A stretch of 35,023 nt of DNA from CAYJFK01 sp964369475 (GCA_964369475.1 CAYJFK010000023.1:1-35023); one strand, 5' to 3'. Positions 26,663 through 34,897 are shown, numbered from the stretch's first letter. Notes: generated by a model from the sequence alone, not told the origin. Numbers and translations: made by a program.

Positions 26663-29600
26663 CTAATCAATATCCATGTCGTCATCTATATCGTTATAAT
26701 CGGACTCGTGCTCATCTGTGTAGTCCTCGTCCTCGTCAAAATCCACCGACATTTCTATCTCCTCGCCGTTCTCGTCCTCTATTGCAAATCCTGCGTCGGA
26801 GAATTCATCGTCCGAAGAATAGTAGTCCTCGGGCGGTGGTCCCTTCATTCCAAAGTCGTCTTGATCTTCTATGCTGTCTCTAAGGAGAATTTCTTCTCTG
26901 TTTTCATCAAGCACTCTAATGTCGAGCGAGAGCGATTGAAGTTCTTTAATAAGAACCTTGAAGGATTCCGGTATACCCGGCTTTGGCACATTCTCGCCCT
27001 TAACGATAGCTTCGAATGTCTTAACACGGCCTATCGTATCGTCAGACTTAACTGTAAGAATTTCTTGTAGAGTGTAAGCTGCACCGTATGCCTCAAGTGC
27101 CCAAACTTCCATCTCTCCGAAACGCTGTCCGCCAAACTGTGCCTTACCACCAAGTGGCTGCTGTGTTACGAGCGAGTACGGGCCGTTTGAACGTGCATGA
27201 ATCTTATCGTCGACAAGGTGAGCAAGTTTTAGGAAGTGCATGTAGCCAACAGTTACAGGGTTGTCGAATGGCTCGCCTGTACGTCCATCGTACAATATTG
27301 TCTTGCCGTTTGCGTTGTACTGAAGCTTTGCCCTGCCTTCGGCTTGCTCTTTAGCTTCAAGTAGCATATCTGTTATATCTTCTTCCTTTGCGCCGTCGAA
27401 AACAGGTGTCATAACCTTAACACCGAGTTCGCTCGCCGCAAAGCCCAAGTGAACTTCCAAAACCTGACCGATGTTCATACGTGAAGGAACGCCAAGAGGA
27501 TTAAGCACGATGTCGAGCGGTCTACCGTCGGGTAGGAATGGCATATCTTCCTGTGGTAGAACACGGGATATAACACCCTTGTTACCATGACGTCCCGCCA
27601 TCTTATCGCCAACAGAGATCTTTCTCTTTTGGGCGATGTAGCAACGTACAACCTTGTTAACACCGGGCGACATTTCGTCTCCCTTTTCTCTGTCGAATAC
27701 CTTAACATCGACTATAATGCCCGACTCACCGTGCGGAACTTTTAGCGATGTATCACGAACTTCACGAACCTTTTCGCCGAAAATAGCTCTTAGTAGGCGC
27801 TCCTCGGCAGTTAGCTCTGTTTCACCCTTTGGTGTAATCTTACCTACAAGAATATCTCCCGAGTGAACCTCTGCGCCTATTCTAATAATGCCGTTAGCAT
27901 CAAGATCTTTTCTGGCATCTTCCGAAAGACCGGGGATATCTCTTGTTATCTCTTCGTTTCCAAGCTTTGTTTCTCTTTCTTCAAGCTCGTACTCCTCTAT
28001 ATGGATCGATGTGTAAATATCGTCTCTAACAAGGCGCTCGTTTAGAAGAACAGCATCTTCGTAGTTATAGCCTTCCCATGTCATAAATCCGATTAGAACA
28101 TTTCTGCCAAGTGCAATTTCGCCGTTTTGAGTCGACGGGCCGTCGGCAATAACTTCACCCTTGGCAACACTCTGACCTGCGAAAACTATCGGCTTTTGGT
28201 TTATGCATGTTCCTTGGTTGGAGCGTAGGAACTTTATAAGCTCGTACTTATCTGTCTCTCCGCCGCCTACATCTACTACAATTTCGGTAGCATCTACCGA
28301 CTTAATAACGCCTGCACGCTTTGCAACGATACAAACGCCAGAGTCGACAGCCGCTTTGTACTCCATACCTGTACCGACAATAGGTGCCTGTGTGCGTAGT
28401 AGCGGAACTGCCTGTCTTTGCATGTTTGATCCCATAAGCGCACGGTTTGCGTCGTCGTTTTCAAGGAAGGGAATCATGGCGGTAGCGACCGAGACGACCA
28501 TCTTGGGCGAAATGTCCATATAGTCAATGCGATCTCTGTCTATTTCTAAGATTTCATCTCTAAATCTTGCAGCAACGCTTGTGTTTTCAAAACGACTATC
28601 GGCATCAAGCGGCTCGGAGGCCTGCGCAACTATAAAGTCGTCCTCAACATCAGCTGTCATGTAAACAATTTCATCGGTAACAATACCTGTTGCCTTGTCG
28701 ACACGACGGTATGGCGCTTCGATAAAGCCAAAGTCGTTAATTCTTGCAAATGTCGAAAGGTAGGAAATAAGTCCGATGTTAGGACCTTCAGGCGTTTCGA
28801 TTGGGCACATTCTGCCGTAGTGAGAATGGTGAACGTCTCGAACTTCAAAGCCTGCACGGTCACGAGAAAGACCACCCGGGCCAAGTGCTGACAAACGGCG
28901 CTTATGAGTAAGCTCTGCAAGCGGGTTTGTCTGATCCATAAACTGAGATAGTGGCGACGAGCCAAAGAACTCTTTTATAGCTGCCGACACAGGGCGGATA
29001 TTGATAAGGGCCTGAGGTGTTATAATCTCTGTGCTCTGGGTCGTCATACGCTCTACAATAACACGCTCCATACGGGATAGGCCGATTCTAAACTGGTTTT
29101 GAAGTAGCTCGCCGACCGAACGGATACGACGATTGCCAAGATGGTCGATGTCGTCTACAAGACCGATATCGTAGGAAAGGCAAACAAGATAGTTAAATGT
29201 AGCAAAAATATCCTCTTGCGTTACATGCTTTGGAACAAGCTTATCCATGTTGTCCTTAATGTGAGCTACAAGTTGCTCGGCATCTTCCGCTTGCTCGAGT
29301 AGCGCTATAATAGTATTATAGGAAACCTTTTCGAAAATGCCTGCCGCCTTCGGGTCAAAGCCTTCAAACTTTGCGGCAAGGCCTGTCTGCTCCATAAAGC
29401 TTGCAAGATCTATCATGCCGTTCGAGAATACCTTAACTTCAAGATCCTCGACCGAAATGTAAACATGATCAAGACCCGACGATGCTATGTCTGCCGCCTG
29501 CTTTTTGGTTAGAAGTGTGCCGGCAGGCTCTAATAGTTCGCCTGTGTATGGCGAAACAGCATCTCTTGCAAGCTTTTTACCTGCAATACGAGGTGCTAAA

Positions 29601-30436
29601 TCGAGCTTCATATTGTACTTATAGCGACCGACCTTAGATAGATCGTATCTCTTTTCGTCGAAGAACATGCTGTTTATTAAGGAAGATGCGCTGTCTACCG
29701 TAGGCGGTTCGCCCGGACGTAGCTTTTTGTATAGCTCGATAAGGCCTTCTTCCATGTTGTTGGTAGTATCCTTTTCAAGCGTCGCCATAACACGCTCGAG
29801 ATCGCCGAACATGTCAATAATATCGTCCTTAGAGCTAAGTCCAAGCGCACGAAGAAGAACGGTAGCGGGTAGCTTTCTGTTTTTGTCGATACGAGCATAC
29901 AAAACGCCTGCACTGTCTGTCTCGTATTCAAGCCATGCACCACGGTTTGGTATTATCTGTGTTGTAAATAGGTTTGCACCTGTCTTATCCCTCGACACGT
30001 CGAAGTAGATGCCGGGCGAGCGCACGAGCTGCGATACAATAACACGCTCCGCACCGTTTATTATAAATGTTCCGCTCTCTGTCATGAGGGGGAATTCGCC
30101 CATGAAAATATCTTGCTCTTTAACCTCAAGCGTTTCTCTGTGGACAAGTTTTACCTTGACCCTAAGAGAGACCGAATATGTCGCATCTCTCTCTTTGCAC
30201 TCTGCCACCGTGTACTTTGGCTTTGTGTCAAAGCTGTACTCCCCAAACTCTAAAACAAGGTTGCCCGTGTAGTCGGTAATCTTACCCATGTCACGGAAGA
30301 CTTCCTTAAGGCCTGTTTCAACAAACCAGCGATAGGAGGTCTTTTGCACCTCGATTAGATTTGGCATTTCGAGAATTTCTTCGATCTTGGCAAATGATCT
30401 TCGCTCGTTGTTGCCGAGTGTCACTGTTCTTGGCAT
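26663..30436 (-). CDS. rpoB: RNA polymerase beta subunit
   Basis: The beta subunit of RNA polymerase, 1257 residues. The rifampicin-pocket segment (SPLSQFMDQTNPL then THKRRLSALGPGGL) has the wild-type aspartate, histidine and serine at the common resistance positions, so rifampicin sensitivity is expected. The C terminus carries an acidic tail: 28 of the last 54 residues are D or E, beyond the part shared with other beta subunits. The ATG has a GGAG ten nt upstream. A strong promoter lies about 330 nt upstream and leaves a long leader. rplJ/rplL, which often precede rpoB, are not here; an Rrf2 regulator is. Confidence 0.98.
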   Translation of the reverse strand: MPRTVTLGNNERRSFAKIEEILEMPNLIEVQKTSYRWFVETGLKEVFRDMGKITDYTGNLVLEFGEYSFDTKPKYTVAECKERDATYSVSLRVKVKLVHRETLEVKEQDIFMGEFPLMTESGTFIINGAERVIVSQLVRSPGIYFDVSRDKTGANLFTTQIIPNRGAWLEYETDSAGVLYARIDKNRKLPATVLLRALGLSSKDDIIDMFGDLERVMATLEKDTTNNMEEGLIELYKKLRPGEPPTVDSASSLINSMFFDEKRYDLSKVGRYKYNMKLDLAPRIAGKKLARDAVSPYTGELLEPAGTLLTKKQAADIASSGLDHVYISVEDLEVKVFSNGMIDLASFMEQTGLAAKFEGFDPKAAGIFEKVSYNTIIALLEQAEDAEQLVAHIKDNMDKLVPKHVTQEDIFATFNYLVCLSYDIGLVDDIDHLGNRRIRSVGELLQNQFRIGLSRMERVIVERMTTQSTEIITPQALINIRPVSAAIKEFFGSSPLSQFMDQTNPLAELTHKRRLSALGPGGLSRDRAGFEVRDVHHSHYGRMCPIETPEGPNIGLISYLSTFARINDFGFIEAPYRRVDKATGIVTDEIVYMTADVEDDFIVAQASEPLDADSRFENTSVAARFRDEILEIDRDRIDYMDISPKMVVSVATAMIPFLENDDANRALMGSNMQRQAVPLLRTQAPIVGTGMEYKAAVDSGVCIVAKRAGVIKSVDATEIVVDVGGGETDKYELIKFLRSNQGTCINQKPIVFAGQSVAKGEVIADGPSTQNGEIALGRNVLIGFMTWEGYNYEDAVLLNERLVRDDIYTSIHIEEYELEERETKLGNEEITRDIPGLSEDARKDLDANGIIRIGAEVHSGDILVGKITPKGETELTAEERLLRAIFGEKVREVRDTSLKVPHGESGIIVDVKVFDREKGDEMSPGVNKVVRCYIAQKRKISVGDKMAGRHGNKGVISRVLPQEDMPFLPDGRPLDIVLNPLGVPSRMNIGQVLEVHLGFAASELGVKVMTPVFDGAKEEDITDMLLEAKEQAEGRAKLQYNANGKTILYDGRTGEPFDNPVTVGYMHFLKLAHLVDDKIHARSNGPYSLVTQQPLGGKAQFGGQRFGEMEVWALEAYGAAYTLQEILTVKSDDTIGRVKTFEAIVKGENVPKPGIPESFKVLIKELQSLSLDIRVLDENREEILLRDSIEDQDDFGMKGPPPEDYYSSDDEFSDAGFAIEDENGEEIEMSVDFDEDEDYTDEHESDYNDIDDDMDID

Positions 30437-30765
30437 TTACGCATCACTCCGTCTAATGTATTTGACGAATAATTATACAGGAAATTCGCCAAAGTCCTGT
30501 GGCGACCTTATGAAAAAAGTGTGAACATGTTGTTAACACATGGTTTTTCGTCGCCAAACTATAAATTAGTTTCTTCACATAGTCCCCGGCGTTTCTTGAT
30601 TTTATTCTTAATGAAACTGCCTTAAAATACAGAAAATATTAGGACTTTTTGTTTAATTAGTCCTTTAATTGTCATTATAGCAAAATTTTTGGAGAAAATT
30701 TTGTGCATTTTGCCGATTGACTAATTACTAAATTGCCTTCTTTTTTGTATTTCATTTGGGTGCAG
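30437..30765 (-). promoter_or_regulatory. Long rpoB leader with possible attenuator
   Basis: The transcript from the rpoB promoter has a leader of about 330 nt. TGGCGAC (30550-30556 on the other strand) can pair with GTCGCCA (30500-30506). That same GTCGCC can instead pair with TGGCGA just downstream (30485-30491). The first pairing encloses a weak hairpin followed by TTTTTTC (30511-30520). This is the layout of two alternative folds around a terminator-like element. No known protein-binding leader is recognised. No gene is present here. Confidence 0.3.
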
Positions 30766-30771
30766 TTAACT

Positions 30772-30800
30772 ATAATACCACAAAAAAACAGGCTTGTCAA
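30772..30800 (-). promoter_or_regulatory. Promoter of rpoBC
   Basis: On the minus strand, a perfect TTGACA (30795-30800), a 17-nt spacer and TATTAT (30772-30777) form a strong sigma-A promoter. The -35 lies in the 3' arm of the upstream rrf2 terminator, and the terminator's T-run falls in the spacer. Confidence 0.8.
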
Positions 30801-30822
30801 CCCTAAATTTGACAAACCTGTT
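30782..30822 (-). terminator. Terminator of the Rrf2-family gene
   Basis: In the minus-strand RNA, AACAGGTTTGTCAA (30809-30822) pairs with TTGACAAGCCTGTT (30787-30800), fully paired with one U-G wobble, followed by a T7 run. On the plus strand the wobble becomes a C/A mismatch, which confirms it acts on the minus strand. It overlaps the rpoB promoter. Confidence 0.82.
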
Positions 30823-30901
30823 AACGCTATTCACTTTATGCAGTATACTATTATAAATTCATAAAAGGCAGACAATGCATGCCATTTACCCACACATTCG
30901 A

Positions 30902-31303
30902 TTAATCAACAAAGTCGCTAATCTTAACGGCCGCAAACTCGTCCTCTACAACCTTGCCAATACGCTTAAATTGCACGTGGAAAGGACATGCTTCTTTGTT
31001 ATCTACCCTCGTACAAACTTCGTCGGGATCTATACATTTATTTAGTGCAATCGGTCCATCTATAACGGTTATGATATCGAGCAGTGTAATCTCCGATGCA
31101 TCTCTATTTAGTATATAGCCACCTGCCGCACCTTTAAAAGACTTAACTATACCTGCTCTAGACAGTTTACCGAGTATCTTAAGGGTAAACCGTACCGTAA
31201 CCCCAACCTCCTCGGAAATTGTACCTGCATCGGTCTTAACTCCAGCCTTTGCAAGGTAATAAACAATTCTTACAGCATAATCAGACTCAAGCGTTATTCT
31301 CAT
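30902..31303 (-). CDS. Rrf2-family transcriptional regulator, Fe-S type
   Basis: A 133-residue DNA-binding regulator of the Rrf2 family (IscR, NsrR, CymR, RsrR relatives). The N-terminal winged helix is MRITLESDYAVRIVYYLA through the SRAGIVKSFKGAAGGY wing. Three cysteines, C90, C97 and C106 (C-x6-C-x8-C), lie where IscR and NsrR bind a cluster, so a [2Fe-2S] or [4Fe-4S] sensor is likely. The spacing differs slightly from the C-x5-C-x5-C of IscR and C-x5-C-x7-C of NsrR. The ATG has AAGGTGA upstream. It stands alone and has its own terminator; its targets cannot be read from the window. No isc/suf genes are adjacent. Confidence 0.9.
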   Translation of the reverse strand: MRITLESDYAVRIVYYLAKAGVKTDAGTISEEVGVTVRFTLKILGKLSRAGIVKSFKGAAGGYILNRDASEITLLDIITVIDGPIALNKCIDPDEVCTRVDNKEACPFHVQFKRIGKVVEDEFAAVKISDFVD

Positions 31304-31377
31304 TAACTCACCTTCTTAAACGTCCTAATAATATCTATCTAACTATTCGAACAATTATAACTATACTCTTATAATAT

Positions 31378-31406
31378 ATAATAACATATCTGTTAGTTAT
31401 TTGCAA
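31378..31406 (-). promoter_or_regulatory. Possible promoter of the Rrf2-family gene
   Basis: On the minus strand, TTGCAA (31401-31406), a 17-nt spacer and TATTAT (31378-31383) lie about 75 nt before the start codon, in a very AT-rich stretch where chance matches are common. I see no clear operator. Confidence 0.35.
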
Positions 31407-31509
31407 TGAATTTTTGAGAGTTTAATGCAAAAAAACGTATTTTATTAAAAAAATCATCAAATAAAAACGTATTTATGCATTTTACTATCATCTTCTACTC
31501 AAAACCGCT

Positions 31510-31770
31510 TTAAAATATCTTAGTAGCAATAACCGCTACCATATCGTCTTGCACCCTTGCTGCAAAGCGTGAAGGATGACAGCGTACAACCTCTTCTCCG
31601 TCAATCGTGCAGATATACTGGTCTGCTTCCTTATTATAAACCCAAACTTCGTTAAACCTACCTAATACCTCGTGAAACTCTACCTCTATCGACTTGCCCA
31701 TAAGCAGTGCGTTTTGTAACTCGTGAAAGGCATGTATGCTCCCACCTGTACATGAACAACCTAAACTCAT
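31510..31770 (-). CDS. Small unknown protein with N-terminal CxC
   Basis: An 86-residue protein I do not recognise. It begins MSLGCSCTGGS; the CSC pair could bind metal or form a disulfide. The remainder looks like a small mixed alpha/beta domain (predicted strands EVEFHEV, EVWVYN, QYICTID, MVAVIATKIF), with no signal peptide or membrane segment. The ATG at 31770 has AGAGGTGAT just upstream; a GTG at 31779 would add three residues but overlaps that SD. It is transcribed divergently from the two-component system and shares a symmetrical promoter/operator region with it. Length and a good SD support a real gene. Confidence 0.65.
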   Translation of the reverse strand: MSLGCSCTGGSIHAFHELQNALLMGKSIEVEFHEVLGRFNEVWVYNKEADQYICTIDGEEVVRCHPSRFAARVQDDMVAVIATKIF

Positions 31771-31800
31771 AATAATCACCTCTATATTTTTCTTAAATCT

Positions 31801-31831
31801 ATTGTATCACATACCCATATCATGATACAAT
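31801..31831. promoter_or_regulatory. Symmetrical inverted repeat between divergent genes
   Basis: ATTGTATCA and TGATACAAT form a perfect 9-bp inverted repeat with a 13-nt spacer, centred at 31816. Read on either strand it gives TTGTAT, 18 nt, TACAAT, which resembles a sigma-A promoter. It may be two overlapping divergent promoters, an operator for the adjacent response regulator, or both. Confidence 0.5.
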
Positions 31832-31863
31832 AGTTATCATTACATTTTAAAGGAGCTACTGAC

Positions 31864-32559
31864 ATGGTCGAAAAGGGAAAATGGAATATTTTAATAGCAG
31901 AGGACGATGCCGATCTTAACAACGGCATTGCTTTTTATTTTCAATCTCAGGGATTTAACTGCATTCAGGCTTACGATGGCAGTGCAGCTTTAGAGGCCTT
32001 CGAAAACAATATTGTTAACATCGTTATTCTTGATGTTATGATGCCGGTTAAAAGCGGTTATGAAGTTTTAAAAGAGCTCCGCTCTCATTCAAGCGTGCCT
32101 GTAATTATGTTAACCGCAATGGCGGAGGAGCGAGACAAGCTCGAAGCCTTTGCAGGTGGGTGCGACGATTACATTTCTAAGCCCTTTAGCCTAAAAGAGC
32201 TCGAAGCAAGGGTTAGTGCGCTTATAACAAGAACATACAGACCTGAAGGCAAGGTTGTAAGCGACTTGCAGTTTGGCGTACTTTCTGTAAACTTACAGCG
32301 CAGAGAGATCTCTCTTGAAGGCCAGCCCCTTGTTTTAAAGCGCAAAGAGTATGAGCTGCTCTACTTCTTAATGTGCAACCCCGGCCGTGCTTTTTCAAGG
32401 GAGGCTTTAATAGAAAAGGTATGGGGCGAAGCAGATATAAACGACTACCGCACTGTTGACAGCCATGTTAAAAGGCTTCGTAAGCTTTTAGGCGATCATG
32501 GCGACTGTATACAGACTGTATGGGGACTTGGCTACAAATTGGTGCTAAACGATAGATGA
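31864..32559 (+). CDS. OmpR-family response regulator
   Basis: A 231-residue DNA-binding response regulator. The receiver domain (about 7-120) has the acidic cluster E13-D14-D15, phosphoacceptor D57 in VILDVMMP, T84 and K106. The C-terminal OmpR/PhoB winged helix spans about 130-228 (KRKEYELLYFL, TVDSHVKRLRKLL, TVWGLGYKL). An AAGGAG SD lies eight nt before the ATG. The stop overlaps the histidine kinase start (ATGA), so the two are coupled. The signal and target genes are unknown. Confidence 0.96.
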   Translation: MVEKGKWNILIAEDDADLNNGIAFYFQSQGFNCIQAYDGSAALEAFENNIVNIVILDVMMPVKSGYEVLKELRSHSSVPVIMLTAMAEERDKLEAFAGGCDDYISKPFSLKELEARVSALITRTYRPEGKVVSDLQFGVLSVNLQRREISLEGQPLVLKRKEYELLYFLMCNPGRAFSREALIEKVWGEADINDYRTVDSHVKRLRKLLGDHGDCIQTVWGLGYKLVLNDR

Positions 32560-33941
32560 AGCTCTTTACAAAGTTCTCCTTCTCGATAGTCAGCGTAACG
32601 CTCTTTGTCGTAACGGTGTCGCTCGCTTTAAACATATATTTAATACACGATGTTCAACAGCAAAGCGTGCTCTCTCTTCTCGAGGATCAGTCAACTACGA
32701 CATATTCGCTTATAAACAGCGCCGCTTCCACTCGAGATGTAAACGAGAATATGCTTCGCTTTTCCTCGCTTAGACAGTCCTGCATAGTGCTTTTCGACAT
32801 GGTTCACCCATCTAACTCGGTTAGATATTACGGAAGTGCAGCTTTAGGAGAGAGTTTTGATGCCTCGGAAGAAAGATACATGGTTGCAGTAGAAAACGGC
32901 TCGCCATATGAACAGATACTGTCAGGCGGCGTAGATGGCAATGTTATGCAACTCCATGGAGCTCCCATGCCCGACGGCAGGTATCTTCTAATGGCGAGCA
33001 ACACACCGTCGCTCGCAAGCGTTATATACGAGCAATCGACCTCTTTGAGTTATATTGTTATACTGTCGATCGGAATGACATTTCTGCTCTCCTATACCCT
33101 TGCCAAAACAATAACCAAACCCATCGAAAGCATGGGCCATGCCGCCGCCGATATATCTAAGGGAAATTTTGATGTTAACTTAGACGTAAAGGGAAAGGAC
33201 GAGCTTGCAACGCTCGGCATAGCCATGAACACAATGGCAGAGCAGTTAAAAAAATCCGACGACTTTAAAAATCAAATTATAACAAATGTTTCTCACAACC
33301 TAAAAACCCCGATAGCGGCCATCTTGACATATTGCGAACTGCTCCAATCGGTCGACATGCCGCCTGAACAGCAAAAATCGGCTCTCGGCATAATAGAGGC
33401 AAGGGCACACACATTGGAAGAAATGGTGCTCTCCATTATATTTCTATCCAAAATCCAAACAGGGAGCGAGCCTGTCCAGCTCATCAGTTGCGACCTCGTG
33501 TCGCTCTGTCGCAGGGCAATGGCCGAGCAACAGGTTTTGGCACAGAAAAGAGGGCTTACTTTGCGACTCGAGGCAGAGGATACAGCCCCTGTCGTTACCG
33601 ATATAGGAAAAATAGGTGTTGTGCTTTTAAATTTAATATCAAATGCAATAAAGCATACCCCCGAGGGTGGCGAGATAGTTTTATCTATTACAGAAACTGT
33701 CGACGGTTACTCTGTTATTTTGCAAGATAGCGGCGAAGGTATTCACCCCGACGATCTCCCCCGAATTTGGGATAGATTTTATAAATCTCCCCATAGCAAA
33801 CTGTCAAGAGACGACGGCTCGGGTATTGGTATGCATATAGTTGGCAGCATATTCGAACTTCTCTCGTATCCCTACAACATCGAAAGCACTTTAGGTGAAG
33901 GCACTATTGTTTCTTTTGTAATTCCACATAAAGATCTTTAA
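32556..33941 (+). CDS. Membrane sensor histidine kinase
   Basis: The 461-residue partner of the preceding regulator. Membrane segment 1 is about 9-31, followed by an extracellular sensor domain of about 130 residues (33-160) with no recognised family. Membrane segment 2 is about 165-186, then comes a HAMP linker (187-240). The dimerisation domain has phosphoacceptor H247 in SHNLKTP. The ATPase domain has the N box with N363 (NLISNAIKHTPEGG), the G1 box DSGEG (391-395) and the G2 box GSGIG (421-425). All catalytic motifs are intact. The downstream terminator is interrupted by a structured repeat. Confidence 0.95.
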   Translation: MKLFTKFSFSIVSVTLFVVTVSLALNIYLIHDVQQQSVLSLLEDQSTTTYSLINSAASTRDVNENMLRFSSLRQSCIVLFDMVHPSNSVRYYGSAALGESFDASEERYMVAVENGSPYEQILSGGVDGNVMQLHGAPMPDGRYLLMASNTPSLASVIYEQSTSLSYIVILSIGMTFLLSYTLAKTITKPIESMGHAAADISKGNFDVNLDVKGKDELATLGIAMNTMAEQLKKSDDFKNQIITNVSHNLKTPIAAILTYCELLQSVDMPPEQQKSALGIIEARAHTLEEMVLSIIFLSKIQTGSEPVQLISCDLVSLCRRAMAEQQVLAQKRGLTLRLEAEDTAPVVTDIGKIGVVLLNLISNAIKHTPEGGEIVLSITETVDGYSVILQDSGEGIHPDDLPRIWDRFYKSPHSKLSRDDGSGIGMHIVGSIFELLSYPYNIESTLGEGTIVSFVIPHKDL

Positions 33942-34008
33942 TTTATTAATTACCTCTTAAAACTATTATTAGAAAATAGCGCACGGCAAAAGTTTTCTAT
34001 TAACAAAA

Positions 34009-34233
34009 AGCCATACTAAATCTTACGATTTAGTATGGCTCAGCTTGGAGAAAAAGTGTTTTCTCCAAGCTGAAGAAATCAGCTGGCGCTGATTTTAACG
34101 CCCTCGGGGCGGGAATTTAACGCCAGAGGGCACCCTGATGGTGCCCCCTCGCCGCTCCCCCTCCTTCCGAAGGGGCTATATTTTAGTTTTTTTCCAGCCT
34201 TAGCCATACTAAATCTTACGATTTAGTATGGCT
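34009..34233 (+). mobile_element. Structured repeat inserted in a duplicated terminator, copy B
   Basis: An identical 32-nt hairpin (arms AGCCATACTAAATC, loop TTAC) occurs at 34009-34040 and 34202-34233. Between them lies a 161-nt insert whose first 133 nt (34041-34173) match copy A at 17429-17561 with 8 substitutions. The first hairpin here is a perfect 14-bp stem (CAGCTTGGAGAAAA with TTTTCTCCAAGCTG). The left terminator copy keeps the A-run before it, and the right copy keeps the T-run after it, as if one bidirectional terminator had been duplicated by an insertion. There is no coding capacity. Confidence 0.7.
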
Positions 34234-34238
34234 TTTTT
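34202..34238 (+). terminator. Terminator of the two-component operon
   Basis: A 14-bp hairpin with loop TTAC is followed by TTTTTT. The upstream duplicate at 34009-34040 has no T-run, so this copy is the effective end. The stretches 33942-34008 and 34239-34347 contain nothing else I can identify. Confidence 0.78.
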
Positions 34239-34347
34239 CCTGCAATGTGGTTTTTTTCGATGTAAATTTAAGTGATGGCAAATTTAAGTAAAGTCACACA
34301 TGGAACAAATAATTCATTTTAACTGCCGCTACTTTTGTTTAGCTCCC

Positions 34348-34614
34348 CTATATTTCCTCTGTCTTAACAATAGTAAAATCGCTTGGCATTGTAGTTGGAA
34401 TAGCATAAACCAAAACAATTTCTTTTCCGCCTTCAAGAGTCATGTTTGTCGTGAAATTGTTAAACCACATTCCGTTTTCACATGGGTCAAACATCAAAGC
34501 CTTTTGATTTTTACTCCCATCGCCAAACAGTCCGTGCACAGGTATTGCCGTTTTATAATCGTCCCCAACCTGTGCCTCAGGAAAAGTTTGCCTTGGGTGG
34601 GAAGACTTGAACAT
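34348..34614 (-). pseudogene. 3' end of a gene cut by a MITE-like element
   Basis: An 88-codon open frame ends here, and its first 6-7 codons come from the terminal repeat of the inserted element. If the element and one 7-bp target copy are removed, the frame continues upstream as KTGSDYRSFPRQTFPE, which supports an interrupted gene. The fragment looks like the C-terminal beta-rich domain of a larger protein (KEIVLVYAIP, SDFTIVKTEEI). I do not recognise the family. A translated product starting at the ATG in the repeat is unlikely, as no SD is visible. Confidence 0.4.
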
Positions 34615-34875
34615 GGTCGCCTGTGGGCAGTCCCTTTTTGGCGCTTTTTGCCTTGTCGTCCTCGCCTTGCGTCAGCAAGGCTTCGTCCTCCGCAGCAAAA
34701 ATCCCGCAAAAATGAAGAGCCCACAGGTGCTTCGCAGTTTTAGCTACTCAGATTTGTCCTAAGACGACGAAAAGCCCGAAGGGAATACTTGCTGTATTTA
34801 CGAGGGCTTTAAGGAAGTATGAGGGCAAATCTGAGTAGCTAAAACCGACCATGTTCAAGGCTTCCCACCCTTGGG
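34591..34875. mobile_element. MITE-like element with 7-bp target duplication
   Basis: A 271-bp element (34598-34868) has inverted ends of 22 bp (TGGGAAG, one variable base, CTTGAACATGGTCG; one mismatch) and is flanked by the direct repeat CCTTGGG (34591-34597 and 34869-34875). No transposase is encoded, so it would depend on one elsewhere. Inside are two further inverted repeats: CCTGTGGGC/GCCCACAGG (34620-34727) and a perfect 20-bp pair starting GTTTTAGCTAC (34737-34756 and 34826-34845). As single strand it would fold into a three-way junction. Confidence 0.6.
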
Positions 34876-34897
34876 AAAGACCTATAATCCGAACCCG

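Noticed and set aside
34595..34619. tRNA 3' end, because CTTGAACATGG resembles a T arm
   Set aside because: The flanking bases do not form a T stem and no other cloverleaf arms can be drawn; the same sequence recurs inverted as the element's other end.
34737..34845. Possible CRISPR repeat pair (GTTTTAGCTAC...)
   Set aside because: The two copies are inverted, not direct, with no spacer array and no cas gene; they are better explained as inverted ends.
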